From: Oreohelix idahoensis
Lineage: Eukaryota > Mollusca > Gastropoda > Stylommatophora > Oreohelicidae
Direction of reading: 5' to 3'
Assembly (NCBI GenBank): GCA_024509875.1
Contig: JAMPIV010022931.1
Coordinates: 372,001-436,000 of the forward strand
Length of the DNA: 64,000 bases
Shown here: in pieces, positions 23,059 through 34,911 of the stretch
Position numbering within the stretch: position 1 is the first letter of the stretch
How the letters are laid out: each line of letters starts with the position of its first letter
The notes under the pieces: model-generated
Database searches by the model: none
The model's input: the letters and a program-made list of their open reading frames with translations, nothing else
Told to the model about the DNA's origin: nothing
Position numbers and translations under genes: made by a program

Positions 23059-24414
23059 TAAACCAGGATGCACCAACTTATTGACATATGATATGAAGGT
23101 CATCGATCCAACACCTATCTGCATGAAGACCTACCCTATACCATATGCCAAGGCACAGGCATTGAAGGAGGAAATTGATTATCTGTTGCAAGAACAAATC
23201 ATTTCCAAGTCAGAATCACCTTACAGTTCAAGTGTTGTACTGTTGAGAAAACCAAGTGGAGAACACCGACTCTGTATCGATTACCGGAAATTAAATGCGA
23301 TCACAGAAACCCAAGCTGATCCATTACCGGATACCAATCAGCTGTTCTCGACGCTAAGTACTGCGAAATATTTCTCTAAGGTCGATTTAAGTAAGGGATA
23401 TTACCAGATTCCTGTCAAACCCGAGATCCGACACATGCTGGCTTTTAGCACTTCGGATGGTCACTACGAATTTAATGTACTACCATTCGGGTTGAAAAAC
23501 GCACCAAGCGTATTTTCAAGGATGATGAGGAAATTGCTGGAACCCTTGAACAACTCTAACATCACCAACTTTATGGATGACATTCTCATAGCCACGGAAA
23601 CATTTGAGGATCATCTACATTCTCTATCAATGTTACTGGGTAGACTCAGAGAGGCAGGTTTGACTGCTCGTCCAACAAAGTGTGTAATCGGATGTCAGGA
23701 ATTAGAATTTTTGGGACATACAATTTGTCATGGAAACATGTCTCCTGATCCCAAAAATATAGAAAAGTTAAGGAATGCACCTAGACCACAGACAAAAAAG
23801 GATGTGAGGTCGTTCGTATCCTTAGGAGGATTCTATCAAAAGTACATCAAAGACTTCAACACCTTATGTGCACCTTTGACGGATCTGACAAAGAAAGGAA
23901 AACCTGACACAATAAAGTGGACTGCAGAGTGTGAGCATGCATATTCAGAATTGAAACATAAACTCACTAGTAGGCCTATTCTGAAGTTACCAGATCTGAC
24001 GCAAGAGTTTATAGTACGGACTGATGCAAGCAATGTAGGAATTGGGGCCGCGCTTTTGCAAAAATCTCAGACCCAGAATGAGGAACTGTTTCCTGTTGCT
24101 TATGCCAGCCGCAAGTTGAACGCGGCAGAAAAGAATTACTCTACTATAGAGAGGGAATGTTTAGCATTGGTGTGGGCCATCAATAAGTTTCAACCCTATT
24201 TGTATGGCAGCCATTTGTGGTCCAGTGCGATCATCAACCCCTGTCATTTTTGGCCTCATCACGTCATGCAAATACTCGCTTACTAAGATGGTCATTATTG
24301 ATTCAGCCATATTCCTTCACTATTGAATATATTCCGGGAAAACAGAATGTGGGCGCAGATTTTCTAAGTCGCCATCCCACAGAGCTTGAGGAGGATAGAA
24401 AGAAGGAAAACTAA
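23048..24414 (+). pseudogene. RT-RNase H part of polyprotein, array copy 2
   Basis: Continues after the shared frameshift. RT carries KVDLSKGYYQIP and NFMDDILIA and is open. In RNase H the frame breaks near 24208, where the sequence encoding YLYGK lacks bases relative to copies 1 and 3. The last part (CDHQPLSFL to GADFLSRHP) is in another frame, 24217-24414. RT would be catalytically plausible, RNase H truncated. Confidence 0.88.
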
Positions 24415-24494
24415 CCTCGGAATGGTCGATTTGCAATTGTCTTGTACCCAATAGTTAAGCTAGATATCATCCAGCTTAAAATATGGGGGAGCTA

Positions 24495-26769
24495 TGTCGC
24501 AAAATTGGTTTCAAGTCATTGCAAATGGGTTCAGTTAGATTTATAAACCCATCTACGATCGAGTGACCGCTTTCAAAATGGCGGCGTATCAGCGAAATGT
24601 GTATCGGACAGAGGAAATCGCCAACGATAATAAAAACAGAAGGGAATCCGTATGAAAAGGATTTTACATTTCAGTACAGGGAAGGATGGTGTATAACTGC
24701 ATATAAGATGGAACGGTAGGAAGTTCTCATTTACGGAGATATATGCGTATTTCGGCTGCCCACAGTTACGCTAAAAGCATGTAAACCCACTTCTGTTCTA
24801 AATATTAAAATCAACAAATAACAGTTTGGGAATTTACATGGATAGGAAGATAGAGTTTTATCAGCTGTATAAAACTAGATAAGATGGAACAATATGGATA
24901 TTATATATGCCGAGAATGATAAAGGCAAAATTTCAGTCGACGCACAGATCGGCCGAAATCACTGTTCGGGAAGGATTTTTCAGGTTAGGTTTAAGCTGTG
25001 ACGTCGGTACTCTCCGATACGTCCGCGCTATACGTATTTAAAGCGGATCGGTAAACTGAGAGGGATACACAACGAAAGAGGTTTGAGCCAGACTGGAGAC
25101 AGAGTTTCGCCACTACCCATGAATTGTGAGCGGATCGCCAGAAACATTTTTAAGTCCAGTATCTGAAGTCTGAGGGTAAGCGAAATTATGATAACTACCG
25201 TGTATAATATTTGTTATTTCAGGTTCATATAGAATTCACAAAATATGCCTGTATAATAGTCATTGATATAATGTATTGTATTTTTAATATGATCTAAACA
25301 TGTGCATTGTGGATGATTGTTGCTTGTACAAAAATTAATCACAAATAGCCCCACAGCCTAATGAAGATATATTTATCATATTGCTTTATCGCTTACGAAG
25401 ATAAAGGCAGTCCCATGGCAGAGATTGTCATAGGGAAATGAAGTGTTAGAAACTTCATCATGGAAGATCCCAGTTTACGAGGTTAAGGTGACTAGTCCCC
25501 TTCCTCGCTGCCTTTGCCTTCCCTAGTTCGAGCGCACAACTTTGTACCCATTTACAGCTGGTAAACTGGAGTGTTCTACAGCCAGTTTCAGTAGAAAGCA
25601 ACCTGATCACGTGGTCACTCACTTTCTTTATTTATGTATTAATTTTGTGTAGATGCTAAGATAGCATCAGTATTTGAATTTGTACTTGATATGATTTGGA
25701 AGGATCAAGTTATAGAATATGAAGGGATGTATAGGAGCGGAATAAACCAGATGATGTTTATTACTGATATGTTAATATTAATTCTGTATCATTGAAATGA
25801 TGTTACTTGCTATGACTGTATAACTTTGACACCTGATGACTGACTTGTCTGACTTATGTGCTAGTCAGTTACACTTAATTGACATGTTAATATTAATGCT
25901 ATATCACTGAAATGATGTCCTTACTTACTATGATTGTATAACGGTGACATCTGATGACTGACTGGTCTGACATCTGTGCTAGTCAGCTACAAGTCTAGCC
26001 AGATACTAGCCAAGGCTGATATGTTGCAGGTTCCATGAAATAACTCAAACCAGACTGTCCAGTATCAGAAGCCGGTGTAGTTCATCCGAGGCAATCCCAC
26101 AAAAGTGCAGGACCCCAAAGAGTGAACTTCAACTGGTCATTGGCATCCCTACTGTTGGGCCTACCAAGTCTGATATCAGCAAAGGACAGTTTTCAGCAGT
26201 ATCAAGTTGAAAGATAAGTGTCCAGTTTAAGACACTGACCACCCATTTATGAAAACAGCCATAGTGAAAACAATAATTATTCAAACAGTCAACTGATGAC
26301 AACTGATGAAAGTAAAATTCAAAGGACTAATAACAGTGATTTCAGTAACTTTAATATTTAAGATCTTGAAGTCTAAACAGACAATAATAGTAATTGTGTA
26401 AATACTTTGATATATATATATATATGTATGCTCTTTTCCAACTAGTAGAAATAGAATATTAGTGTAATTATTAAACTATTTTAACTGTACCTGAGGATTT
26501 ATTCACTTCTTCCATTTGTGGTTTCAGTGAATGTTCATTTTACTTATCCCCTAGAATATAAGTAATCATAAGATAGTCACAGGGAGGAGACACCTTAAAT
26601 CCTGGTACTACTTCTTACCAACTGGGCCAGGGTTTTCACAGTCTGACTATTTTTATGATAACAATACACCAGTGCTTATTTCTAAGACTGGGGTATTACT
26701 TGTAAGGTCAGAACTCTTTACTGGCATACTCTTACATAAATAAATAATTTTAAATAACCTCCCGCTACA
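24495..26769 (+). repeat. LTR 3 of the array
   Basis: 2275 bp. Over most of its length it shares variants with LTR 2 (GGAAGATAGAG, TTTAAGCTGTG, AACTTCATCATGG, AATTCTGTATC). Near the 3' end it shares others with LTR 1 (GAATATAAGTAATC, TACTACTTC). The TATA region differs from the other three LTRs. Confidence 0.93.
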
Positions 26770-26770
26770 G

Positions 26771-26790
26771 TGGGGGCTCGTCTGCGGGAT
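26771..26790 (+). promoter_or_regulatory. Primer-binding site, copy 3 (2-nt insertion)
   Basis: TGGGGGCTCGTCTGCGGGAT, identical to copy 1 and two bases longer than the perfect tRNA-Pro site of copy 2. Confidence 0.8.
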
Positions 26791-27052
26791 ATATCTTTGA
26801 TATTCCTGAGCCATCTTTCTATTTCTGCTGTGTAGGAAATTTTCTTTTTTGTAAATTTTTTTTGGAAAGAGTAAACATAGTAGGAAGAATATATAAAATT
26901 TTTTATGTAGGAGTACCATTGAGTACAGATAAAGAAAGCTGTTTCATATATGGTGAAGTCAGTTTAATTAACTTTAATTTTAAATAAGTTAATTATATTG
27001 TAGTAAATTAGTTTGAGTAAGATCGCTTGCCCTACTAGACTACAGATACATC

Positions 27053-28692
27053 ATGGCTGACTTGGTCAAATTTAGGTCTGCTACACTGCAGGTGGGAAAA
27101 GAGCTTGGCATGGATGGTGACGCTCTGATCCGGTATGTCACGACGGAATGTGAAAAGTACACCGAGAGAGAAGCAAAGCAATTGGAAGCAGAAAGAGAAG
27201 CCAAGAAATTGGAAGCAGAAGAGAGAAGCAGAAAGAGAAGCCAAAATTGGAAGCAGAAAGAGAAGCCAAGAAATTGGAAGCAGAAAGAGAAGAGAAGCCA
27301 AGAAATTGGATAGAAGAAAGAGAAGCCAAGAAATTAGAAAGAAGAGAGAGAGAAGAAAGGAAGCTACAAGCAGAGGCTGAGAGAGAAGAAAGGAGGTTAC
27401 AAGCAGAGAGAGACCATGAGCTGAAAATGAGACAGCTTGATCTTGAACTTCAGGCTGGGACTATCACCCATGGTAATAGCTCACCTCATTCTGCGAATAG
27501 CTCTTTTCAGAACACAGCAAATGGGGCCATGAACTTCCACCTAGATCCATTTGTTGAAAAGGAGGACGCAATTGAGTCGTACCTGGATAGGTATGAAAGG
27601 CTAGCCTCTACATATGGACTGGAAAAGGAGAAATGGAGTTTAAAGTTATCTCAGGGATTGAGAGGTATTGCATATGATGTGTTTCTGAAACTCCCCAAAG
27701 AAGATCAGGAAAATTATGAAATACTAAAGCAAGCCTTACTGATCCGGTATGAAAAGAACTCTGAGGCATATAGGAAGAAATTTAGAACTTCTAAACCTCT
27801 ACCTGGAGAAACATATAACCAGTTCTCAGCTAGGCTAGAAACGTATTTGTTGAAATGGAGTAGTTTAGGTAAGTATCAGAAAACCTACGAGGATCTGAAA
27901 GAAATGGTTATGTTAGAACAAGTGAAAGATTCCATGTCTCAAGAAATGAGGAAATTCCTTATGGAACAAGGAGCAGAGAGGCTGGAAGACATTTTGAAAT
28001 GTGCAGAGAGATACCAAGCAGCTCAAGCTGAATTGGTAGGAACAAAAAGGAAGCAGGTAGAAGGATATAAGCCACCACCGCAGAATACCCAGTTTGACCA
28101 GAAGGATCATCCATACAGAAATAAACCAAGATTTGATAATAAGGACAAGAACCCTCAGACTCAGGAAAAGAAACCCTACAAACAGGGAGATAAGTGGTGC
28201 AAAATTTGTAAGATGAGCAACCACAACACTGTAGATTGTAGAAGGAAAACCCCTCATCACGCTGCATGTTTAGCAACAGGGAATAGGACAGATATGATGG
28301 AACTGACAGGGAGTCAGAATAGCCTCCGTCATCCCCCTGTGAGTGAGCTCGTAACCGTGAACGGAAATCGAGTCATGTGCTTATATGATACCGGCCTGGA
28401 TTTCGACTCAGTTGTGAGTTCAACCCTAGTGCACTCTGATCAAATTACCACAGAAACCGTGGAAATACAAGGGGCAACTAAGGGAACAGCAACCATGACA
28501 CTTCCTATAGCTAGGATCAATGTGAAATCTCGCTACGTGGAAGGAGTGATAACAGCCGCAGTGATAGATGACCCTATATACCCGCTGATATTGGGGTGTA
28601 GGTATGTATTTTTGGGTGACCCGGTAAAACCTGTTGTCCTGGCAGCAGTCCAGACCAGGTCGAGCACCAAAAAACGAGGAGGAAAATCCTAA
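27053..28692 (+). pseudogene. Gag-protease part of polyprotein, array copy 3 (repeat region scrambled)
   Basis: Starts MADLVKFRSATLQ at 27053. The nine-residue repeat region (27180-27400) has lost its 27-bp phase, with frame changes and an extra block (KLQAEAEREERR), so the initiating frame ends at 27313. The Gag core, CCHC knuckle and protease DTG are open in 27247-28692. An extra A near 28668 (CACCAAAAAACG) then breaks the link to integrase. Confidence 0.88.
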
Positions 28693-30127
28693 CAATACTC
28701 AGCCAGAGCAGATGAAACAGGCTCAATCAGAAGATGACACATTGAAGCCTTGTTTTGGCAAATTGCCAAAGGCCCATAACCCTCCAGAAAAAGGAGACTT
28801 GTATATGAAAAATGGACTACTGTATAGAAAAGCTGGTACAGGACCTCAAGGACATGGACAGCTGGTAGTACCAAAGTCATACAGGGAGAAAGTTATGGAG
28901 CTCGCACATGCTATTCCATTTAGTGGACACATGGGAATTGGTGCCACCAGTCAACGGATAGCTTGTCACTATTACTGGCCAGGGATCACGGAAGATATCA
29001 AACGATATGTGAAATCTTGTCCAGAGTGTCAACGTGTAGCCCCCAAGCATGGGACTGCACCAGCAACTCTAGGAGAAATGCCAATCATGGGTACTCCATT
29101 CGAGAGAGTTGCAGTGGATATTGTTGGACCCCTCACTAGGACTAAGAGAAGGAATAGTTATATCTTAACTCTAGTTGATACATGCTCTATGTGGGGAGAG
29201 GCCGTAGCCATGGCATCTATAGATTCTAAGCATGTGGCAGAGGCATTGTTGACAATATTCACCCGGTTAGGCTTTCCACATCAAATATTGACGGACAATG
29301 GTTCCCAGTTCAAGGGAAAGCTAACCCAAGAAGTGTTCAGGATTTTTCAAGCCAGACATTATCATTGCTCTCCTTATCACCCACAAGGAAATGGTCAAGT
29401 CGAGCGGTTCAACGGTACGCTCATTTCTATTCTCAGGAAGCTGGCAAGTGAAAAACCTGAAACATGGGATGTATACTTACCCGCTGCATTATTCGCATAC
29501 CGGGAAGTCCCACACAATTCCACAGGAATGGCACCGGCCACATTGTTGTTTGGTCGGCCTATAAAAGGTCCACTGGAAGCATTGCTGCGGACTTGGACAG
29601 ATGAGAAGGCAGAGGAAAGTGTCACCTCATCAATTCAGTATGTAAATGAGTTGACCACTCGACTGAAAATGGGTTGGAAATTGGCTAATGACAATCTTCG
29701 CAGAGCCAGAAAGAAACATACTGAATACTATAACAAGAAAGCAAAGGATAGGGAACTTGCGGTTGGAGAAAAAGTGCTTCTTCTATTGCCCAGCAGTAAC
29801 AACAAACTGCAGATTGGTTGGCAGGGTCCATATAACGTGCTAGAGAAAATATCGAGGACTAATTACAAAATTGACAAGAAGGGCAAAGAAAGGGTGTACC
29901 ATGTTAATCTGTTAAAGAAATATTATGACAGGACATCAACGGAGGTAGCTCATATGATGACTCTGGCCATCGCAACCGAAATGAAGCATGAACCACTTAC
30001 CTCAATAGAGTATCCATTAAGACCGACTGAGACATATGAACAAGTCAAAATTAGTACTCAGTTAACTCAGGAACAGAGGGAGCAAGTTAAAGAAGTTTTT
30101 AAAAACACATGCAGATGTGTTAACTGA
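28634..30127 (+). pseudogene. Integrase part of polyprotein, array copy 3
   Basis: Complete integrase in the shifted frame: zinc site, D-D-35-E triad (AVDIVGPL, TDNGSQF, QVERFN) and GPY module. Near-identical to copies 1 and 2. It ends at the same extra T (GAAGTTTTTAAAAAC, ~30098) found in copy 2. Confidence 0.88.
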
Positions 30128-31478
30128 TAAACCAGGATGCACCAACTTATTGACATATGATATGAAGGTCATCGATCCAACACCTATCTGCATGAAGACC
30201 TACCCTATACCATATGCCAAGGCACAGGCATTGAAGGAGGAAATTGATTATCTGTTGCAAGAACAAATCATTTCCAAGTCAGAATCACCTTACAGTTCAA
30301 GTGTTGTACTGTTGAGAAAACCAAGTGGAGAACACCGACTCTGTATCGATTACCGGAAATTAAATGCGATCACAGAAACCCAAGCTGATCCATTACCGGA
30401 TACCAATCAGCTGTTCTCGACGCTAAGTACTGCGAAATATTTCTCTAAGGTCGATTTAAGTAAGGGATATTACCAGATTCCTGTCAAACCCGAGATCCGA
30501 CACATGCTGGCTTTTAGCATTTCGGATGGTCACTACGAATTTAATGTACTACCATTCGGGTTGAAAAACGCACCAAGCGTATTTTCAAGGATGATGAGGA
30601 AATTGCTGGAACCCTTGAACAACTCTAACATCACCAACTTTATGGATGACATTCTCATAGCCACGGAAACATTTGAGGATCATCTACATTCTCTATCAAT
30701 GTTACTGGGTAGACTCAGAGAGGCAGGTTTGACTGCTCGTCCAACAAAGTGTGTAATCGGATGTCAGGAATTAGAATTTTTGGGACATACAATTTGTCAT
30801 GGAAACATGTCTCCTGATCCCAAAAATATAGAAAAGTTAAGGAATGCACCTAGACCACAGACAAAAAAGGATGTGAGGTCGTTCGTATCCTTAGGAGGAT
30901 TCTATCAAAAGTACATCAAAGACTTCAATACCTTATGTGCACCTTTGACGGATCTGACAAAGAAAGGGAAGCCGGACACAATAAAGTGGACTGCAGAGTG
31001 TGAGCATGCATATTCAGAATTGAAACATAAACTCACTAGTAGGCCTATTCTGAAGTTACCAGATCTGACGCAAGAGTTTATAGTACGGACTGATGCAAGC
31101 AATGTAGGAATTGGGGCCGCGCTTTTACAAAAATCTCAGAATGAGGAACTGTTTCCTGTTGCTTATGCCAGCCGCAAGTTGAACGCGGCCGAAAAGAATT
31201 ACTCTACTATAGAGAGGGAATGTTTAGCATTGGTGTGGGCCATCAATAAGTTTCAACCCTATTTGTATGGCAAGCCATTTGTGGTCCAGTGCGATCATCA
31301 ACCCCTGTCATTTTTGGCCTCATCACGTCATGCAAATACTCGCTTACTAAGATGGTCATTATTGATTCAGCCATATTCCTTCACTATTGAATATATTCCG
31401 GGAAAACAGAATGTGGGCGCAGATTTTCTAAGTCGCCATCCCACAGAGCTTGAGGAGGATAGAAAGAAGGAAAACTAA
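30117..31478 (+). CDS. RT-RNase H part of polyprotein, array copy 3 (open frame)
   Basis: 453 codons covering RT (KVDLSKGYYQIP, NFMDDILIA) and complete RNase H (RTDASN, CDHQPL, GADFLSRHP) to the natural stop. Compared with copies 1 and 2 it lacks six bases (two residues) near 31137. It shares with copy 2, against copy 1, HKLTSRP (copy 1 has HRLTSRP). It has no proper start of its own, being cut off from Gag-integrase by the frameshift at ~30098. Confidence 0.9.
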   Translation: MLTDKPGCTNLLTYDMKVIDPTPICMKTYPIPYAKAQALKEEIDYLLQEQIISKSESPYSSSVVLLRKPSGEHRLCIDYRKLNAITETQADPLPDTNQLFSTLSTAKYFSKVDLSKGYYQIPVKPEIRHMLAFSISDGHYEFNVLPFGLKNAPSVFSRMMRKLLEPLNNSNITNFMDDILIATETFEDHLHSLSMLLGRLREAGLTARPTKCVIGCQELEFLGHTICHGNMSPDPKNIEKLRNAPRPQTKKDVRSFVSLGGFYQKYIKDFNTLCAPLTDLTKKGKPDTIKWTAECEHAYSELKHKLTSRPILKLPDLTQEFIVRTDASNVGIGAALLQKSQNEELFPVAYASRKLNAAEKNYSTIERECLALVWAINKFQPYLYGKPFVVQCDHQPLSFLASSRHANTRLLRWSLLIQPYSFTIEYIPGKQNVGADFLSRHPTELEEDRKKEN

Positions 31479-31558
31479 CCTCGGAATGGTCGATTTGCAA
31501 TTGTCTTGTACCCAATAGTTAAGCTAGATATCATCCAGCTTAAAATATGGGGGAGCTA

Positions 31559-33817
31559 TGTCGCAAAATTGGTTTCAAGTCATTGCAAATGGGTTCAGTT
31601 AGATTTATAAACCCATCTACGATCGAGTGACCGCTTTCAAAATGGCGGCGTATCAGCGAAATGTGTATCGGACAGAGGAAATCGCCAACGATAAATAAAA
31701 ACAGAAGGGAATCCGTATGAAAGGATTTTACATTTCAGTACAGGGAAGGATGGTGTATAACTGCATATAAGATGGAACGGTAGGAAGTTCTCATTTACGG
31801 AGATATATGCGTATTTCGGCTGCCCACAGTTACGCTAAAAGCATGTAAACCCACTTCTGTTCTAAATATTAAAATCAACAAATAACAGTTTGGGAAATTA
31901 CATGGATAGGAAGGTAGAGAATTATCAACTGTATACAACAAGATAAGATGGAACAATATGGATATGATATATGCCGAGAATGATAAAGGCAAAATTTCAG
32001 TCGACGCACAGATCGGCCGAAATCACTGTTCGGGAAGGATTTTTCAGGTTAGGTTTAGGCTGTGACGTCGGTACTCTCCGATACGTCCGCGCTTTGCGTA
32101 TAAGTAGCGGATCGGTAAACTGAGAGGGATACACAACGAAAGAGGTTTGAGCCAGACTGGAGGCGAGTTTCGCCACTATCCATGAATTGTGAGCGGATTG
32201 CCAGAAACATTTTTAAGTCCAGTATCTGAAGTCTGAGGGTAAGCGAAATTATGATAACTACCGTGTATAATATTTGTTATTTCAGGTTCATATAGAATTC
32301 ACAAAATATGCCTGTATAATAGTCATTGATATAATGTATTGTATTTTTAATATGATCTAACATGTACATTGTGGATGATTGTTGCTTGTACAAAAATTAA
32401 TCACAAATAGCCCCACAGCCTAATGAAGATATATTTATCATATTGCTTTATCGCTTACGGAGATAAAGGCAGTCCCATGGCAGAGATTGTCATAGGGAAA
32501 TGAAGTGTTAGAAACTTCTTCGTGGAAGATCCCAGTTTACGAGGTTAAGGTGACTAGTCCCCTTCCTCGCTGCCTTTGCCTTCCCTAGTTCGAGTGCACA
32601 AATTTGTACCCATTTACAGCTGGTAAACTGGAGTGTTCTACAGCCAGTTTCAGTAGAAAGCAACCTGATCACGTGGTCACTCACTTTCTTTATTTATGTA
32701 TTACTTTTGTGTAGATGCTAAGGATAGCATCAGTATTTGAATTCGTACTTGATATGATTTGGAAGGATCAAGTTATAGAATATGAAGGGATGTATAGGAG
32801 CGGAATAAACCAGATGATGTTTATTACTGATATGTTAATATTAATTATATATCATTGAAATGATGTTACTTGCTATGACTGTATAACTTTGACACCTGAT
32901 GACTGACTTGTCTGACTTATGTGCTAGTCAGTTACACTTAATTGACATGTTAATATTAATGCTATATCACTGAAATGATGTCCTTACTTACTATGATTGT
33001 ATAACGGTGACATCTGATGACTGACTGGTCTGACATCTGTGCTAGTCAGCTACAAGTCTAGCCAGATAATAGCCAAGGCTGATATGTTGCAGGTTCCATG
33101 AAATAACTCAAACCAGACTGTCCAGTATCAGAAGCCGGTGTAGTTCATCCGAGGCAATCCCACAAAAGTGCAGGACCCCAAAGAGTGAACTTCAACTGGT
33201 CATTGGCATCCCTACTGTTGGGCCTACCAAGTCTGATATCAGCAAAGGACAGTTTCAGCAGTATCAAGTTGATAAGATAAGTGGCAGTTAAGACACTGAC
33301 CACCCATTTATGAAAACAGCCATAGTGAACCTAATATTCAAACAGTCAAGTGATGACAGTTATTTGTAAAGTCAAAGAACTAAAAACCGTGATTGCAGTA
33401 ACTGTAATATTCAAGATCTTGTAGTCTAAACAGACCAAAATAGTAATTGTGTGAATACTTTTATATATATATGTATATGCTCTTTCCAACTAGTAGAAAT
33501 AGAATATTAGTGTAATTATTAAACTATTTTAACTGTACCTGAGGATTTATTCACTTCTTCCATTTGTGGTTTCAGTGAATGTTCATTTTACTTATCCCCT
33601 AGAATAAAAGTAATCATAAGATAGTCACAGGGAGGAGACACCTTAAATCCTGGTACTGCTTCTTACCAACTGGGCCAGGGTTTTCACAGTCTGACTATTT
33701 TTATGATAACAATACACCAGTGCTTATTTCTAAGACTGGGGTATTACTTGTAAGGTCAGAACTCTTTACTGGCATACTCTTACATAAATAAATAATTTTA
33801 AATAACCTCCCGCTACA
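31559..33817 (+). repeat. LTR 4 of the array (right-hand terminal LTR)
   Basis: 2259 bp, ending GCTACA followed by CAGGG rather than by a primer site, so it is the outer 3' LTR. Over the first ~1.7 kb it shares variants with LTR 1 (GGAAGGTAGAG, TTTAGGCTGTG, AAGTTGATAAGATAAG). Confidence 0.93.
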
Positions 33818-33930
33818 CAGGGATCCACTGCACTTTTACATATAAAAAAAACAAATATTACTCACGGTTTCCATTAGTGCTTCTGAAAGGCAGCTCTCTT
33901 TGTTTCTTTTTTTTCCGAGTGCAGCTATAA

Positions 33931-34640
33931 CTGTGAGTCTATGAGAGTCTATGAGAGCATGTGACGAACAATATCTTGTCTCTAACAGAGAGTCAGGGGG
34001 GGAACACTATCTTATCTCTAACAGAGTTTGTGAGGAACACTATTGTGTCTCTAACAGAGAGTCTGTGACGGACACAGAGAGTCTGTTTGGACGCTATCTT
34101 GTCTATAACAGAGAGTCTGTGAGGAACACTTTCTTGTCTCTAACAGAGAGTCTGTGAGGAACTATCGTGTCTCGAACACAGAGATTGTGACGAACACTTT
34201 CTTGTCTCCAAAAGAGAGTCTGTGAAAAACACTATCTTGTCTGTAACATAGAGTCTGTGAGGAACACTATATTGTCTCTACAAGAAAGTATGCGAGGAAC
34301 ACTATCGTGTCTTTCACAGAGAGTGTGTGACGAACACTAACTTGACTCTAACACAGAGTCTGTGAGGAACACTATCTTGTCTCTAACAGAGAGTCTGTGA
34401 GGAATACTATCTTGTCTCTAACAGAAAGTCTGTTTGGACGCTATCTTTTCTATAACAGAGAGTCTGTGAGGAACACTATCTTGTCTGTAACAGAGAGTCA
34501 GTGACGAACACTATCTTGTCTCTAACAGAGAGTCTGCGAGGGACGCTATCTTGTCTCTAACAGAGAGTCTGTGATGAACACTATCTTGTCTCGAAAAGAG
34601 ATTCTGTAAGAAACAATATCTTGTCTCTAACAGAATCTTT
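33931..34640. repeat. 35-bp minisatellite, ~20 units
   Basis: Imperfect tandem repeat of a 35-bp unit containing AACACTATCTTGTCTC and TAACAGAGAGTCTGTGAGG. Units differ by substitutions and a few are truncated. The open frames across it encode repeat peptides and are not genes. Confidence 0.95.
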
Positions 34641-34831
34641 GTTTACCACGATGGTAACTGAAGCTATTTTTAGCTCCATGTAAATATGAGAGTCCCCGTG
34701 TAGCTCACGGGGGTCTCTTATAAAATAAAAAAAGAGCAGGACTACTACACCATGAGTCAACTCCTTTAAGGATACTAATATGAGGTTGTCCATAGGGGTG
34801 GCAACCTCATCATGTGAATATTTTGCTACAT

Positions 34832-34911
34832 AAACCAGTGCTACAATGGAACAAACCAGTGCTACAATGGAACAAACCAGCGCTACAATGGAACAAACCA
34901 GTGCTACAATG
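34832..34911. repeat. 21-bp tandem repeat, left part (~3.8 units)
   Basis: Unit AAACCAGTGCTACAATGGAAC. The array stops in mid-unit at CAATG and resumes with CAATG at 37226, showing that element C is inserted in it. Confidence 0.9.

Larger units (their letters stand above)
10226..33817 (+). mobile_element. Tandem LTR-sharing array of a Gmr1-like Ty3/gypsy retrotransposon
   Basis: Four LTRs (10226-12498, 17272-19756, 24495-26769, 31559-33817) alternate with three internal regions, all on the plus strand, with a period of ~7.05-7.2 kb. Neighbouring copies share one LTR, so each inner LTR serves as 3' LTR of one unit and 5' LTR of the next. Each LTR starts TGTCGCAAAATTGG and ends CCTCCCGCTACA. 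A tRNA-Pro-type primer site follows LTRs 1-3 and a purine tract GGGGGAG precedes LTRs 2-4. Outer flanks (CTTGG and CAGGG) do not form a target duplication. Internal order is Gag, protease, integrase, RT, RNase H; there is no room for env (RNase H ends ~80 bp before the LTR). Confidence 0.93.

Noticed and set aside
10226..33817. Endogenous retrovirus, suggested by the tRNA-Pro primer site
   Set aside because: There is no env-like ORF: RNase H stops ~80 bp before the LTR. Integrase precedes RT, and the enzymes are Ty3/gypsy-type.
33931..34640. Repeat-spacer look of a CRISPR array
   Set aside because: The 35-bp units are contiguous and imperfect with no unique spacers or cas genes, and the context is eukaryotic; it is a minisatellite.
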